Shown here in pieces: positions 33,300 through 46,200 of a stretch of DNA of 64,000 bases. The DNA lies in assembly GCF_965638725.1 (NCBI RefSeq), contig NC_134970.1:5647001-5711000 (forward strand). The letters run 5' to 3'. Source of the stretch: Aptenodytes patagonicus (taxonomy: Eukaryota > Chordata > Aves > Sphenisciformes > Spheniscidae). A program made the position numbers and the translations under genes. Each line of letters begins with the position of its first letter. The stretch's first letter is position 1. The notes under the pieces were generated by a model that searched no databases, was not told where the DNA came from, and was given only the letters and a program-made list of their open reading frames with translations.

Positions 33300-35869
33300 A
33301 GCCCCAGGCGATGTGGAGGGCCACACGTCACACTGATGTATTGGGGAAGCAGCCCAGGGGCGGTCAGCAGGGCCTCAAAAGTGAGCCCTCCAGAGAGAAA
33401 AGCTGCTTCCCCAAGCTGGTGGACTGCTTTAGTGGCACCCTGGGGTCCCGGCCTAAGTTTCCAGCCTCTTGGGAGGTAGGAATCAGCAAATATTCCTTGG
33501 TATACAAAAGCCTTGCAAGATGCTGCTCAAAACTGTCTTGCCCCATTTGTAACAGGTTACCAAACCCCATCCCGGGGAGTGGAGAAGTTGGAGAAGGTGA
33601 CTGGATTATTAAAGAAATCACAACCCAAGTTGTTCTCCTAGTTTCACAATTTCAGGGTTTGAGTTTGCTTACAAAATTGTAAAAATACAGAGTCCAGGTA
33701 ACAACTCGTGGCTTAATCTGCCTCCTAAAGGGCTGAGGTTTCAGTAGAGCAACAGGTCAATAAAGAAGTAAAAGGGGGGAAAAAATTCTGACAGAGTGAC
33801 CTATCGATTATCCATCCAGAAATGCAAAGCCTTCTTAGCCTTGCAGCTAGGTGAGACATTGGGAAACTGCTACGGGGAAAAGCAGCACTGAAAGCTGGGC
33901 AAGAGCAGAAACAGCTGTCCAACACAAACAATAAGAACTTGGACATATTTTTCTGAGATACATGGAAATCTACCTAATGCCTTCAGGTAAAAAGGCTTCC
34001 AAAACCACTTAGGAGATGCTTCTCTCCCTCTTGCTGTGTATTGAGGCAGTGCTGGGTGAGTTTTGTGGCTGGATGCAGCCCTGATCTATGCAAGGGGGCT
34101 GCAAAGCAACCCTGATGATCACGTAGCAGCTGCGCTGGGCATGCTGGTGCTAACAGGGCTGTGGTCTCCACTAAACCCCCAACTCTTGTTGTCCGAGCAC
34201 CATCGGCACAGTGTTAATCTAGCCGCAATTCCACACAGGAACAGTGTATGTCACCACCCAGCTCCACCCAGACGCCAAGCCACTAAGCTCCTTGAGCACA
34301 CCTTGCATGAGCCCTGCAGATCCCACTGCTGAACTGCAAAGGAAAAAGAGCAAAGAAAAACTGAAAACTCAAGAAGAGAGGAATAAATATATTCCATGCC
34401 TTGTCAAGAGAACAAATACACTGGAAATAATTTTCCATCTACCCTTTAGTGCAAGGAACCCCTAAGAATTAACTGCAATGAGAAGAGTCAATTCCAGAAG
34501 CTGCTCTGTGCTGTTTATCGGGTGCAAGAGGGATGTGGCATTTGAAACCCACCGGTGAGCCCCGCAAAAGAAGCTCCTGAGATTAAGGAAAACTTTGATG
34601 CCCAACTCCAGGACAAGGGCAAAAAAATAGAGCCAGCCTTGCAGAAACAACCACATTCCCACTGCTTCAAGCCTTGGGTTCAAGCCCTCTTCCCCTCAGT
34701 CAGCAGCATGGGCAGGGAGATAGAAATGTGACACATTATTGCACTGCTTTCCAAACACAGCTGGACAACTGTATTACTCAAATCGCAAACCAAAACCACC
34801 ATCAGGCCACACAGGCTATGTTTTATTCTTAATCGCATCTCTGCATTATTGAGATAGTTTCCAAATCCATTTGCTTTAACTTCTTACCCAATCTTGCAGC
34901 ACCAAGAAGTAAATAGTGTTTACAGTGGAAAAGTAAAGAGAAGCCAAGTCTCCACCTGCTTACTCCATCACTAGCAGGTACTGCCATTCTTCCCATCTTT
35001 CAAACCCTCAGACTGTCCCTGGTGGTGACTTCCAAAAGGAGCAAGGAGTAAAAAAAAAAAAAAAATTGCAAACCTGTTTACACAGTCCCGGGTGGGCTTT
35101 GTGTCAGTGAGAGGTATCCAGACCTCACCAATGGGGCTTGTAAGGTAGAAGAAATCCAGGTGATCTGAAAAGGAGTGACCCAGATGGCATAAACAGTAAT
35201 TGAGAAATCCTGCTGTGGAAATGCAGAAGCTGTTTCTTGGCCCTGCCCTGCACCAGGATGGGGCACAGATCGTGTGCATCCTTGCATGATGCTCTGAGTT
35301 TTAGGTCCGTTGTTTTACCAGGCCAAATGCCCTCATGCTCTTTGGCATGTGTCACGTCTCTGTCACCGGGTCAGAAACAGCTCCTAACAGAGGGACCCTG
35401 CTCGTTTGTCTCTCAGTTCTTCATCCCAGCTTTGGACAAAGCCAAGTTTGGCCTTGAGCAAACTGGCCATCCAGGGTAGGCCAGTTTGAAGCACCACTTC
35501 AGGTAGCCAAATGAAACAAAGGAATCCATGTGCATTCACAAAATGACTGACAATGCAGGGCAATATCCAAAATAGGATTTTCCTCCTATGGCATTAAAAT
35601 GAACCAGAAGCTGACCCAGCAGCCTAGTCAGGACACAGCAGGGAACAGGCTGACAGATGCCAAGAGGTTATCTTGACTCCCCAAGGTGGCATATTTTAGC
35701 GTTGAGCTAACGCCAGACCAAAACATTTCTTTCACAGATCTTCTGCAATGACAAAACTGTGACCTCAGGGCTGCACTGTTCTGGGAATCCAGTGGTGCTC
35801 CTAACCTGTTGAAGATTATCTTAAGTTTTACTGAATCTTTAGGTTGTGAAATCATCAACTATAAGAACA
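33300..35869. other. Gene-less stretch
   Basis: No exon, repeat family or RNA gene is recognised. A 16-17 A run lies near 35050. Short open frames on both strands lack domains. Confidence 0.4.
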
Positions 35870-35989
35870 TTTTGATTCCAGTAAGTTAGCCTCTATGGTA
35901 GCGTTATGTATAGGTTACTGTGTTATTTATTATTCGAGGCTGTGTTGCTTGAAGTCCCTGTTCTCTGGACTCTCTAGACCATAACCAGA

Positions 35990-36416
35990 GCCCCTAGGTT
36001 CTATTGTATATGGGATGAGTTATTTGACAGCCTGGCAAGGTAGATATCTAGCTGGCCAACTTGGCAACAAAACTTACTTTTAAGGTGTCCTGAAGTGAAC
36101 TGCCTTCATTATAATACTAAAAAATACACCCACAGGTCAAGAAGACCCTTGCCCAGGTGAGGATCCTTCCCCCCGCACAAGCGTAGTAACAGAAGAGAAT
36201 GACATAACTGATATTATAATCATATGTAAATCACTAACCAATCATTGTAACTGGGAGTGTACTACCTTATAATTTTTGTGTGTAAACGTAATGGTGATCT
36301 AGCCATAGGTGTGCTTGATTTGTGGAATTCCACCTTGCACCCGGCTGTAATAAAGAACGCCTGCTTTCTAAAACTCCAAATTGAGTCTTAGAGAGTTCAT
36401 CATCTGCCGATTTACA
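35990..36416 (+). mobile_element. Solo LTR-like repeat
   Basis: The 3' part looks like an LTR R-U5 region: AATAAA at 36349-36354, then CTTTCTAAAACTCC and a GAGAGTTCATCATCTGCCG tail ending TTTACA at 36416, as in avian ERVL-type LTRs. Upstream sequence is U3-like and AT-rich. The 5' border is a guess and no target duplication was found. Confidence 0.5.
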
Positions 36417-39169
36417 AACCCACATATGGTTCCTGATGTGCAAGTCATTTCAAGAGAAAGACTTTGAGGAATTAATTTCTGTGGGACAATGAATCACCTC
36501 ACTGTTTTGATTCAGATGTGCAGTTTGTCAGACTTCAGGCACTAACACATACCTCGACAAATACAGTAAGCGTGCAGCAGATGAGCCGGTACTGCTGTTC
36601 CTTGTGGGATTTAACTAGCTGTGAGCCGTAGGTGCGTTGCTTCCCACGCAGACCACTGGACGTCCAGAAATATCATCTCCTGCGACAGAGAAAAATGGAA
36701 AAGCCATGTCCTGAATGTTTTTTCACTCAGCCATGTATAACACAAATTCATTCCCCTTAGACGGCAGTGTCTGGCTACTCTAAATGCATCACCCTGGATG
36801 AGGAAGCTTTTAGCTAGGCAGGACGTTCAGGGCAAGAGGCAGAGGTCAGGAGGGGCTGAGCTCATCCAAGCTGCGTGCTGAGTCACCTCCCAAAATTTCC
36901 TAATCCAGCTACCCTTGTAGCAGTGCCCAACACCAATCTGAAAGCCCCATGACAGTTGGAAGATCCCTGGCAGGGACAAACCCTGTGCCAGGACCAGGAA
37001 GAATTTTGAACCCTGAAGCTGCTGATGCAAAAAGCACTTGAGAAAAAGTTACTGACTGCAAGATGTTGAGCTGGAGAGGGCTCATGGCTTGCCAGAAAAG
37101 CAAAGCTCCTGCGAGATTTCCAGAACAGAGACAGATTACCCCTTGCTGTTAGGAGTCCGTTTCCTCTCGCTCGGGGTCAGCAGGGATTAGCCTAGGCTGC
37201 ATCCTCTGTCACACATCCCGGAACACAAGGGTGCAAGTTCTGGCTTTGGCTTCACATTTACATTGGCAAGACCGCTCCAACACCAAAGGATTCATCAGCC
37301 TTGCCTGTAGCCTGTGTCCTGCTTCCCCACATACAATAAGCCTCGCCTCATTGCCCTGCTGCTTCTGTGAATAATCAGAAGCAACCTGCGATGCTGCAGG
37401 GTCCAAACCAGGGAAACTGGGCGTTCCCTGCAGCTACAGCAGGAGAAAAAAAGTAAAGGATTGAGGAGGAGAAAGAAATCAGTGTAGAAATTCAAGATAA
37501 CAGTTTTGTTTTGGGTTGATATCTTCTGATATATCTTGGCAAAAATCAGTTTATGTCTCTCTTTCACCTTCGTGGAAGCTGAACATTTTTTTGTTTATTT
37601 GTGTCTAAACAGTCCATAAAGTGATTAATCAAGGAGTTTCCTTGGCACCTCCCCAGCTTAGTGCACTGAAACAGGAGCGTGAACAAAGGTGTGGCTCTGA
37701 CAGTCATCTCAACTTGCCCGTGCCAGGGGAAATGCTGTTTCTCCCAGCCTGGCAATGCGTGCTGTGCTCACCCCGTGGACCTTGCCTACCTCTTAGTCAG
37801 CTCAAGTGTTAATCAGCACGTAGCACTGACCTGGAAACAAACCACTCACTGCCTCCTCACCAGAAAAGGCTGACACTGGTCCAGAGACCATGCTCCCATC
37901 TGCCTGCCCTCCTTCTAAAACACTGATTTTAACCGAGTTCGACAACATGATCAACATTTTTGCCACTGATTTCACTGACAACCTTTATTATAAGTAGGAA
38001 AGAAAAAAAAAAAGGGATTAATGATCCATCCTAGACCTTGCCTTATAAGTTGGTATTTCTGTGACTTTGGCAGCTCCCAGAATGTGCCCCAACATACTTT
38101 TTTTTTTTTTTCTTGTAACAGGAACATGGCATGCAAACCTCCAGTCTATGCTATGTTTACCATTAGAGAAACCCTTCCCCTGCTCATGTGACAAGTATCT
38201 CATCCAGGCACATGACATGATGTCACTGTCTACAGCAGCCAGATGAGCTGTCCTAACGGTGATGAAAACCACTGACTTCACAGGTATCCTACGGCTGCGG
38301 GCAAAGGCTGTAGCATATGGTGCTCACAGGCAGACGGACCACTGCAGCGAGACCGAGTCTCTCTGCCGTAGATCCTTTCCTGCTGGTAGCTGCATACACG
38401 GGGCTTTGAAGACAAGATGTTTGAAGTAGATCATCTCCAGTCTGAGGAAGTTAGAGCAGGCACTACTTCACGTCAGGCTAGCAGAGATTTTTCAGCCTTA
38501 CCAGACCCGTAAGGTCACCCTGTTATACTAGTAAGCTACCTTAGTAGTAGATGTTACATGGTTTCAGAGCAAAGTGATATCATCCCCTCTTTTTAGGTAG
38601 GGGAGAAGACCTGAGAAGAGCTGCTTCCCCATCAAAAGGCAGCCAGAATCACACTCAACCTTTCTGAGGTGTTCATCATCCGCACTTACGCCCACACCAC
38701 TAAGGAGCTTTTCTGTGCTCTTGGCTGCAGGATTGCTATTGCCACCCAGGACAGCAAGTCAGCAGCCCCGTGACACATTCTGGAAAGAGAAAAGCCCAAG
38801 GAACGGGTAGACTTTGCCACTTCAAAGTTTAAAGACCCTCATCAGTGCAAAAAATGCAGAAACCTACAGGCCCCGAGGCAGACTCTGAACATCTCCCACG
38901 GGCAGTTTACCAAAAAGGGGTATCTCAAGCTCTGAAGAGAAAAAACACAATGTGCAGAAAACCCTCCTAATCTTTACTGGGGCATTTAGCATTTTCTACC
39001 AACAATAGCAGCCGTTTAAGAAGCCAAAAAACCGGGACACCCAGACTCCTCCATGATTTGGGGGCACCAACACACGGTGGGCATTAGTGACAAGACCTGG
39101 CCTTTCGCTTCGACGTTTCCCTCAGACACAGCCTAGGAAGGGCCTGGCACCTGCGGGCACCTCAGAGCC
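36417..39169. other. Gene-less stretch before the CpG island
   Basis: No recognisable exon. A T-run lies at about 38098-38111. Small open frames on both strands look like chance. Confidence 0.4.
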
Positions 39170-39420
39170 GCCAGCCCAGGGCTGACTGAGGGATCAGTTA
39201 AACCCCCCCATGAAGGGCCGAGGGGCCCCTCAGGGCGCAGCTCAGCGGCACAACCCGACGGAGGGGCGAAGGCCCCACCTCAGCACCGCTAACAGAGACG
39301 GGCCCGCTGTGAGGCCAGGCCTGTCCCCGGCTCGCCCCAGGAGGAGCCGGGCAGCCCCGCACCCCCGGCGGGCAGCGGCCGGGCTGGGGCTTCCCGCCCG
39401 TCCTCCCTGCACCGCCGCGC

Positions 39421-39428
39421 TGACGTCA
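39421..39428. promoter_or_regulatory. CRE site
   Basis: TGACGTCA, the perfect palindromic CREB/ATF site, inside the CpG island. Confidence 0.7.
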
Positions 39429-39591
39429 CGCAGCCCTCACCCCACTACACCTCCCTCCTTTCCCTTTTCCCGCCCCCTTCCAGCCCCATTTCGGCCTAGA
39501 GAGAGAATTAAATATAACGCCAAAAAGATCCATTCACGGCCAAAAAAGTCCCGATAGGCCCTTCCCTCGCATTTTTAAAGGCTCCCGGCGC

Positions 39592-39601
39592 GCGCATGCG
39601 C
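39592..39601. promoter_or_regulatory. NRF1 site
   Basis: GCGCATGCGC, the perfect NRF1 palindrome, 20-30 bp from the YY1 site. Confidence 0.7.
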
Positions 39602-39623
39602 AAGGCCGGCGTTTGCCGGGCCC

Positions 39624-39632
39624 GCCATGTTG
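39624..39632 (+). promoter_or_regulatory. YY1 site near a probable transcription start
   Basis: GCCATGTTG fits the YY1 consensus GCCATNTTG. Such sites often lie just downstream of the start of TATA-less genes, so a start near 39600-39650 is likely. Confidence 0.6.
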
Positions 39633-39740
39633 GAGAAGGGCAAGAGTGAGGGCAGGAGGCCCCGCCCCCTCGCGCGAGCGTAAAAGGCCGGGCGGGGGCA
39701 GCCGCCGCTCACTGAGGCGATGAGCTGTGGGCGGGCCGGG

Positions 39741-42334
39741 GGTCTGGGGCGGTGGGGCTGGGCTGCTTCTCCGCGTTTCTTTCTAGCCCGTTTTTGTACG
39801 GTAGATCTCACTCTTGGGCTGCTCTGTGTATATTGTAGGTGGGATGGAGTCTAAGTCTAAAGTACCCTGCAGCAGGTGCTGGCAGGGCAAACCGCAGGCC
39901 GGGGGCGTTCACCAGATCTTGGAGGGTCCCAGGGACACCGAGGGGCCTGCAGGGCCTGGGGGAGTGAAGGAAGCCTCCCCTGGGCCTTCTCTGCATGTTG
40001 CTGCTGTCTATCGTAGCTGCTTTCCTTGAAGGCAAATGAGCAAACAGGCTAATGGACCTGAAACAGCTTCTTAGGGTTTTTCCTATTTAGAGGTAGAAAT
40101 AACAGGTAGCCTGAAAACTCAGCTGGAGAGAGCTCAGAAGAAGGTCATGTAGTCCAGCTCTCCTGTTAAAGCAGTGTGAGCCAGGAGTTCAAACCAGGGG
40201 ACTCAAGATGTGGTTTAGGTGTGTGGGTTTAAAAAAAAAAAAGTCTCCTTTTTTGCAGGAGGAATTGCTAAGCCTGAGTAGATGGGCCCATGTCTCTCAG
40301 GGCTCCCCCAAATACTTGGCAATAGTTACAGTCTCATGAAATGCAGCTGCTTGCAATGAAAGGCACCAGCTGCTTTGCACTGGGAAGGCGTGGAAACTGT
40401 AGGGAGAATTCAAAATATTGTAGCAGTAAGGGCTTCGGAACCTTAAATAATGAAAAATAAATTAGTCTTTTTCCTGTTCTGGGCATACCGTCAGGTCTGG
40501 CTGTGTCTTGTGGCGCAATGCTTCATGGAGGGAGCATCGGTTTGATAAGGACAGCTGTCGTGCTGCTCCTTGTAGGTGTTGGGGGCTCTCCTAGTTCTGT
40601 TCTGGCTGTTCAGCTTTAGCACCCAAAGTGATTGCAAGCTCCTGGAGACTCGGTAGAAGCAAGACTAAAGCAATTATAGGGAAGCCTAAGATCAGCTTTC
40701 CAGCCTTTAAATGCTTTGTACTTAAATACGGCGCTGAGCTCTCGGCAAACAGATGGTTTGACCTTCCTCCTGTCTTACTTGTCAGAGCAGGTTGGGCTGC
40801 AAGTCGCCGAGTGTTTGGGAGCGGGGTGGCCATGCCATCTGGCGCGTGGCTCCGGACACGCTGGATCGTGCTGATTATCAGCTTTTGGGTTGGATCTGGC
40901 GTCAATACTCCCTGGCAGCACCTGCGTCGTTCAAAGCCTGAGCAATGAAAAGCAGCTCTTGGAAGCAAAAAGGCTCGGTGCGGTGTTGTCGTGCTGTTGG
41001 ATGCAATCACACAATCCAGAATAAAGCCCTACGTTTTAAGGAACAGTCCTGCAATGGCCGTGACAAATGACTGGAGGAGACCAAATGGAGTTTGTTCTCC
41101 TTATGTCCGTGGCATTTAAAAGCCAGCGGGCTGTGCAGTGTGTATTTTGTATTGCACCATCATGCCAAAGTTGAGTAATTGGTGGGACCAGTAACAATCT
41201 ATATGAGAGCATTAAATGCCTTGGGAAGACGAAAGGGACCCCAGGGAGCCTTTGGCACCTGTCACTGGCACTTTTAGGAAGGAGGAGAATACCGATTGCT
41301 GCGCAGAGTTTGACCTGGGGTGGCTTTCGTAGCCAGGGCGTGTGGGTGAATCTTCTGGTCTCTAACAGGGCTAGGTATTTTCGAGTCGCAGCCCTTTCTG
41401 TGCCTCAGTTTCACTGTTGTAAAGGAAGGGCACTGCAGGTTGTAGGCACGGGGGAAGTTGCAGCTATGGATTTATAGAGGGACCCATCTGGCTGGGCGGG
41501 GTTGGTGCAAGATGTACCATTTTCTGTGAGCAAGAAAACGACTTGTTGATCAGATGGCGGGGCGGCGGGGTTTCGGGTGGAAGGGGGGTGTGTGTGCTTG
41601 GAGGGCAATGTGCACAGCAAGACAGCAGACCTCCCCTTCTGTCCCTGGTCTGTCTCGGTTTCTGGATGAGTCACATCCCTTCTGTCCCTACGTGCAGCCA
41701 ATGGGAGAGATACGGGATTGAAGTGGAAATTTGGGCCATGCTGGTACGGCCCACACTGGCACCAAATGTGGATTAGAGCCAAAGGTTCCTGCTCCTTCTG
41801 GACAAATAACTTTCGTCTTAGGCAGGCAGGAACATGCTGAGCTCCAGGCTGCTTTCAGTCCCTGCCCTTTCTCAGCTGTATCCCCCAGGGTAAGCCACCA
41901 AATCCTGGTGTCCCATGGAGGCAACACCCAAAATAAGGTCATGAAAAGGGGAGGGAGGGATGAACCCTGCAACACGCTGGCCAGTGCTTCTGGGGAGCTG
42001 TTGGTAGGAAGAACACACAGACATGCTCAGGCTTTTTATGATCAATAGATTGATCAGCCTTTAATCCCATGGGATGCTGGGGAAGCCCTGGGCTAGGCTG
42101 GGTGGAGGGAGCAAGAGCTTTGTCTCAGCCAAGACCAGCAGTGCAAGGGGGAATCTCTTGGCTCAGGGCTTTAAAAAGTGATCGATTACAGGATAAAATA
42201 GGTTTGAGCCCAGTGTGGGTTGTTGCAGAACTGGTAGCAATGCGCTTTTTTTGGGAGAGGTGGTGGTCCTTAAAGCCCTTCATTCGCGTGCAGAAAATCT
42301 TTAACAATGTAAGTTGGGACAGTCATCATATAAG
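39741..42334. other. Gene-less stretch right of the CpG island
   Basis: No supported exon. The plus-strand frame 39814-40029 is open but lacks an ATG near its start and any domain. An A-run lies near 40231. Confidence 0.4.
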
Positions 42335-43003
42335 TTCAATATCTTTATCAATGATCTGGATGAGGGGATCGAGTGCACCCTCAGTAAGTTTGCAGACAAC
42401 ACTAAGTTGGGCGGGAGCGTTGATCTGCTCGAGGGTAGGAAGGTTCTACAGAGGGACCTGGACAGGCTGGATCAATGGGCTGAGGCCAACTGTATGAGAT
42501 TCAACAAGGCCAAGTGCCGGGTCCTGCACTTTGGCCACAACAACCCCATGCAGCGGTACAGGCTTGGGGAAGAGCGGCTGGAAAGCTGCTCGGTGGAAAA
42601 GGACCTGGGGGTGTTGGTCGACAGCCGGCTGAACATGAGCCGGCAGTGTGCCCAGGCGGCCAAGGAGGCCAATGGCATCCTGGCCTGTATCAGAAATAGT
42701 GTGGCCAGCAGGAGTAGGGAAGTGATCGTCCCCCTGTACTCGGCACTGGTGAGGCCGTACCTCGAATACTGTGTTCAGTTTTGGGCCCCTCACTACAAGA
42801 AGGACGTTGAGGTGCTGGAGTGTGTCCAGAGAAGGGCAACGAGGCTGGTGAGGGGTCTGGAGAACAAGTCTGATGAGGAGCGGCTGAGGGAACTGGGGTT
42901 GTTCAGCCTGGAGAAAAGGAGGCTGAGGGGAGACCTCATCGCTCTCTACAACCACCTGAAAGGAGGTTGTAGCGAGGTGGGGTCGGTCTCTTCTCCCAAG
43001 TAA
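42335..43003 (+). pseudogene. CR1 reverse transcriptase C-terminus
   Basis: An open frame of about 220 codons covers the RT thumb and C-terminal part: [45 protein letters not shown] and [13 protein letters not shown]. It lacks the start and catalytic core, and its frame ends at TAA 43001-43003. It is not a functional gene. Confidence 0.88.
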
Positions 43004-43271
43004 CAAGCGATAGGACGAGAGGAAATGGCCTCAAGTTGTGCCAGGGGAGGTTTAGGTTGGATATTAGGAAAAATTTCTTCACTGAAAGGGTTGTCAAGCA
43101 TTGGAACAGGCTGCCCAGGGAAGTGGTTGAGTCCCCATCCCTGGAGGTATTTAAAAGACATGTAGATGTGGTGCTTAGGGACATGGTTTAGTGGTGGACT
43201 TTGCAGTGTTAGGTTAATGGTGGGACTTGATCTTAAAGGTCTTTTCCAACCTAAATGATTCTATGATTCTG
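42335..43271 (+). mobile_element. CR1 LINE, 5'-truncated
   Basis: About 940 bp from the middle of the CR1 reverse transcriptase to the 3' tail, ending ATGATTCTATGATTCT near 43270. The 3' UTR with the conserved CAGGCTGCCCAGGGAAGTGG segment is present. No target duplication is expected for CR1. Of the CR1 copies in the window this is the longest. Confidence 0.92.
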
Positions 43272-46200
43272 TCATCTCTTCATGTCTCTGCATGGGAAAC
43301 AAGCTAGCAGGGGAGCGTGGGTTTGCAGAGCTCTAGTCGTGGATTTCTGCAGAGCTTCACAAGAGGGCAGAAAACGGCTGTGGAAACTCATGTGGCTCTG
43401 GGAGCCTGACTGACTTTCTGATGAAAAATTCTTAGGGACGCTCTGGTCTGCTCGGAGGCAGAAGCGTATTGCGGATTTGCCAGGAGAGCTGGAGTAAACA
43501 TGTAGCAGAGAGCAAAAACAAGAGAAGCATCCCTGCCGTGAGCACCCTGTGTGAACAGTTGTGCATTTCATATGAGTAGAGTCACAGCTGCCCTCATCCC
43601 TCTGTCTCCTGGGGAGGGCAAAGGGGATTTATTCCAGATACAAGTATGGGGAAAGTGGGAAGGAGAAATGAAGCTATGGGAGGAGATGGGAGGGTCTTTA
43701 CTCAGGGTTGTGGGAGGTTGGAGAAGGGATGGTTGGATGCGGTTGTGTGGCTAGCTGTTCTCTCGCTCAGCTAAAGTTCAGCCGCTCTTGTCCCAAACAC
43801 GCTGCCTCTCCTGTTTCCAGCAGTTCCCAAACAGGAATTGTGGTTTACACCAATGCACTGGCCTGGAAATTGGTGTGATGGAGGGAGAAGATATATGTTG
43901 ATATATACAACTCCCTGGTGCGTGCAAACCACCAACCATCACCAGACGTGCACGGTGGAGTGTCTAGGGAGACCCATCACCTCGAGTGTGCACAGCGGCT
44001 CTCGGCACGGCTGCTCTTTGTTTTGCTTAGATCCGGCCTGGGGAAAACCCTGCTGTGGCCAGGCCAAAGCAACCAGCCTTGGCCCCGGCGAGCTCCATGT
44101 TTGCCAGCATCGAGGAAGCCGTAAGAGGAATTTGTATGTGAAAAGTCATCCCCCATGCGAACAGGCGCCTAACCCCCGCTTCTCCAGCTCCTCTCAGGGT
44201 ATCCAGGGTGTTTTGAGACGTGCCATGTGTCTGGCACCACAGGGAAGGGCAGCCAGCAGTCCCAGCTTGTCCTTTCCTACAGGCTTCAACTGAGCCCCAG
44301 GCAGCCCTTCTCCCAGTGCCGGGGGTCAAATGAGTGTCTTTGAATCTTGACAAGGAGAGGGAAGCTGGCAGTGCTGATTTTTCACTCCTGCTCTTTTCCT
44401 AACAAGCTCATTGAACCTTGGGCTCTAACTGCTCAGTAACAAGTTTCTCCAGGGCTGGGATGGGTGTTGTGTGTTGTTCCTTTTTTCCCCGCTTCTGAAG
44501 CAGAGGGGGCAACCTTGGGCTCTGGATATTTATGCTCCCCTCCATTGATTTGGGTATAGGAACAGAGCCCAGGAGTCCTGATTCGCATCCTCCCCGCCGC
44601 CCGTAACCCCTAGACAACACCCACCCACTCAACGGCGGGAGCAGATGGTGAACCGCGCAGAGCAGACGGCTGCCTGAAAGGAGCGTATGGTGTAACCCCA
44701 CATGGCAGCGCGGGGCAGCCCCCGGGGCGGGGAGCGCTCTGGGTTGCAAACCGGCGCAACGGGGAGCAGAGCAAGGACAGATCCAGCACACCGAGAATTA
44801 ATCTTACACTGCTTAAGTGCTGGGAAGAAGCTGGGGAAACGCAGCAGGGCTGTTTGGACCTGGGCTCGAACTAAACATCCTGCAAAGTGAAGTCTTATCT
44901 CTTAAACCCTCACCTGCGAGATGGGATTTGCCTGGGATGTCCTGGCAGCCAGGCTGACTCCCAGGGAAGCGCAGAGCCAGATCCAGGGCTCATGGCACCT
45001 GGGCCACCAGTTTTCCCTAGTGGTGACTCTGGCCTGGAAGTGGGACTTGCTCATGTGGATCTGCTTTAGGAAATCAGTGCCAAAGTGTTTAAAATAATTT
45101 ACAGGCCAGTTTCACTTTTCAGTTGTTTTTTTTTTTTAAAGGAACTATAAATAAATCTTTAGTTGTAAAGCAAAATAAAAACACTGCCATCTTTCATTCC
45201 AGTTATTATACAGTAGCTGGCATTCTTTAGACAAAGCTTAAAATAACCATGAACATACCAGTGAAAATAAATGGGTGAGTCATGTTTGTTAATGCAGGAT
45301 TAGAAGTATTGCTCTTGGCTCTCCTACTGTGTAACATCGCGTGCTCTTTCAAGCAGATACAAGGTTTTGGCCAGCCCAGTGAAAGAAAATTTAGGATCCA
45401 TTAGTTCCAGGTCCTGAATGGGACCTGTGTAAGGAGGTTTTAAACCAGGGACAATTTTTTGTTCATTTGTACAATCCCTGGCACTGTGGTGTCGTAAGCA
45501 CCGTGTAGTGTGAACTGTCAGTGGGAGTTAGGCTTGTGCCTCGCTCTGGCTATGCAAGCCTGATTTTGGGGGGTTAAATGGGGAAACTCACTCGAATACT
45601 CATCTCCAAAGCTGCTGTGAGCTGGTCTGGCTCCTGCACTCCTCTCTGCTCCTCCTTTGCGGCTCTCCTCCCTGGGGCAGGAGTTGAGAGAGGAGGAGGA
45701 TGGTACCAGCACGGCAGTTTCAGAAGTTGCTCGTGGGCTTCAGGCTGCATGGGGCCCATCATCTGCTCTTTGGCTACAAAGACCCCGAACTTCCCCTTAG
45801 GATGGACTACTATTGCTGGCATTTGACTCTCTGCCTCTTGCCTGCAGTTGGACACAGAGAGGGGCCAGCAAGATGTCATTAAAATCACATCTCAACTATA
45901 TTTGGGGCTGCTGGAATGGGTGGACAGAGCAGCTATGGAAGTGGAGAGCAGTGACCCATGGTGGTGTGCTGTTGGGCACGGCCTACCGGCTTGATGTCTG
46001 TTAAAGTCAACTCACTGCGGCCAAAGCAATGGGAATTTGTGACCAGCAGGACAGATGCTGCAGTTTTCACTGCGAGTCGCACTCATGGAGGTTTTAGGGT
46101 GGTTTAAGGAGACATCGATGAACCTGTGTGGAGCAGCTGTGATCTCCAGGGCTTAAAGACTTTGACAGCCCAGCTCTGCTGAATCTTGCTGGTGCTCTGG

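Larger units (their letters stand above)
39170..39740. promoter_or_regulatory. CpG island promoter of an unassigned gene
   Basis: A dense run of CpG and GC boxes stands out from its flanks. It holds a perfect CRE, an NRF1 palindrome, a YY1 site and Sp1-type CCCCGCCCCC near 39661. This is the make-up of a TATA-less housekeeping promoter. The orientation cannot be decided: no coding first exon is seen on either side. It might drive the gene whose introns fill 40-64 kb, or a gene to the left on minus. Confidence 0.75.

Noticed and set aside
39814-40029. Open frame after the CpG island as a first coding exon
   Set aside because: It starts at TTG, has no domain and no donor of quality at its end.
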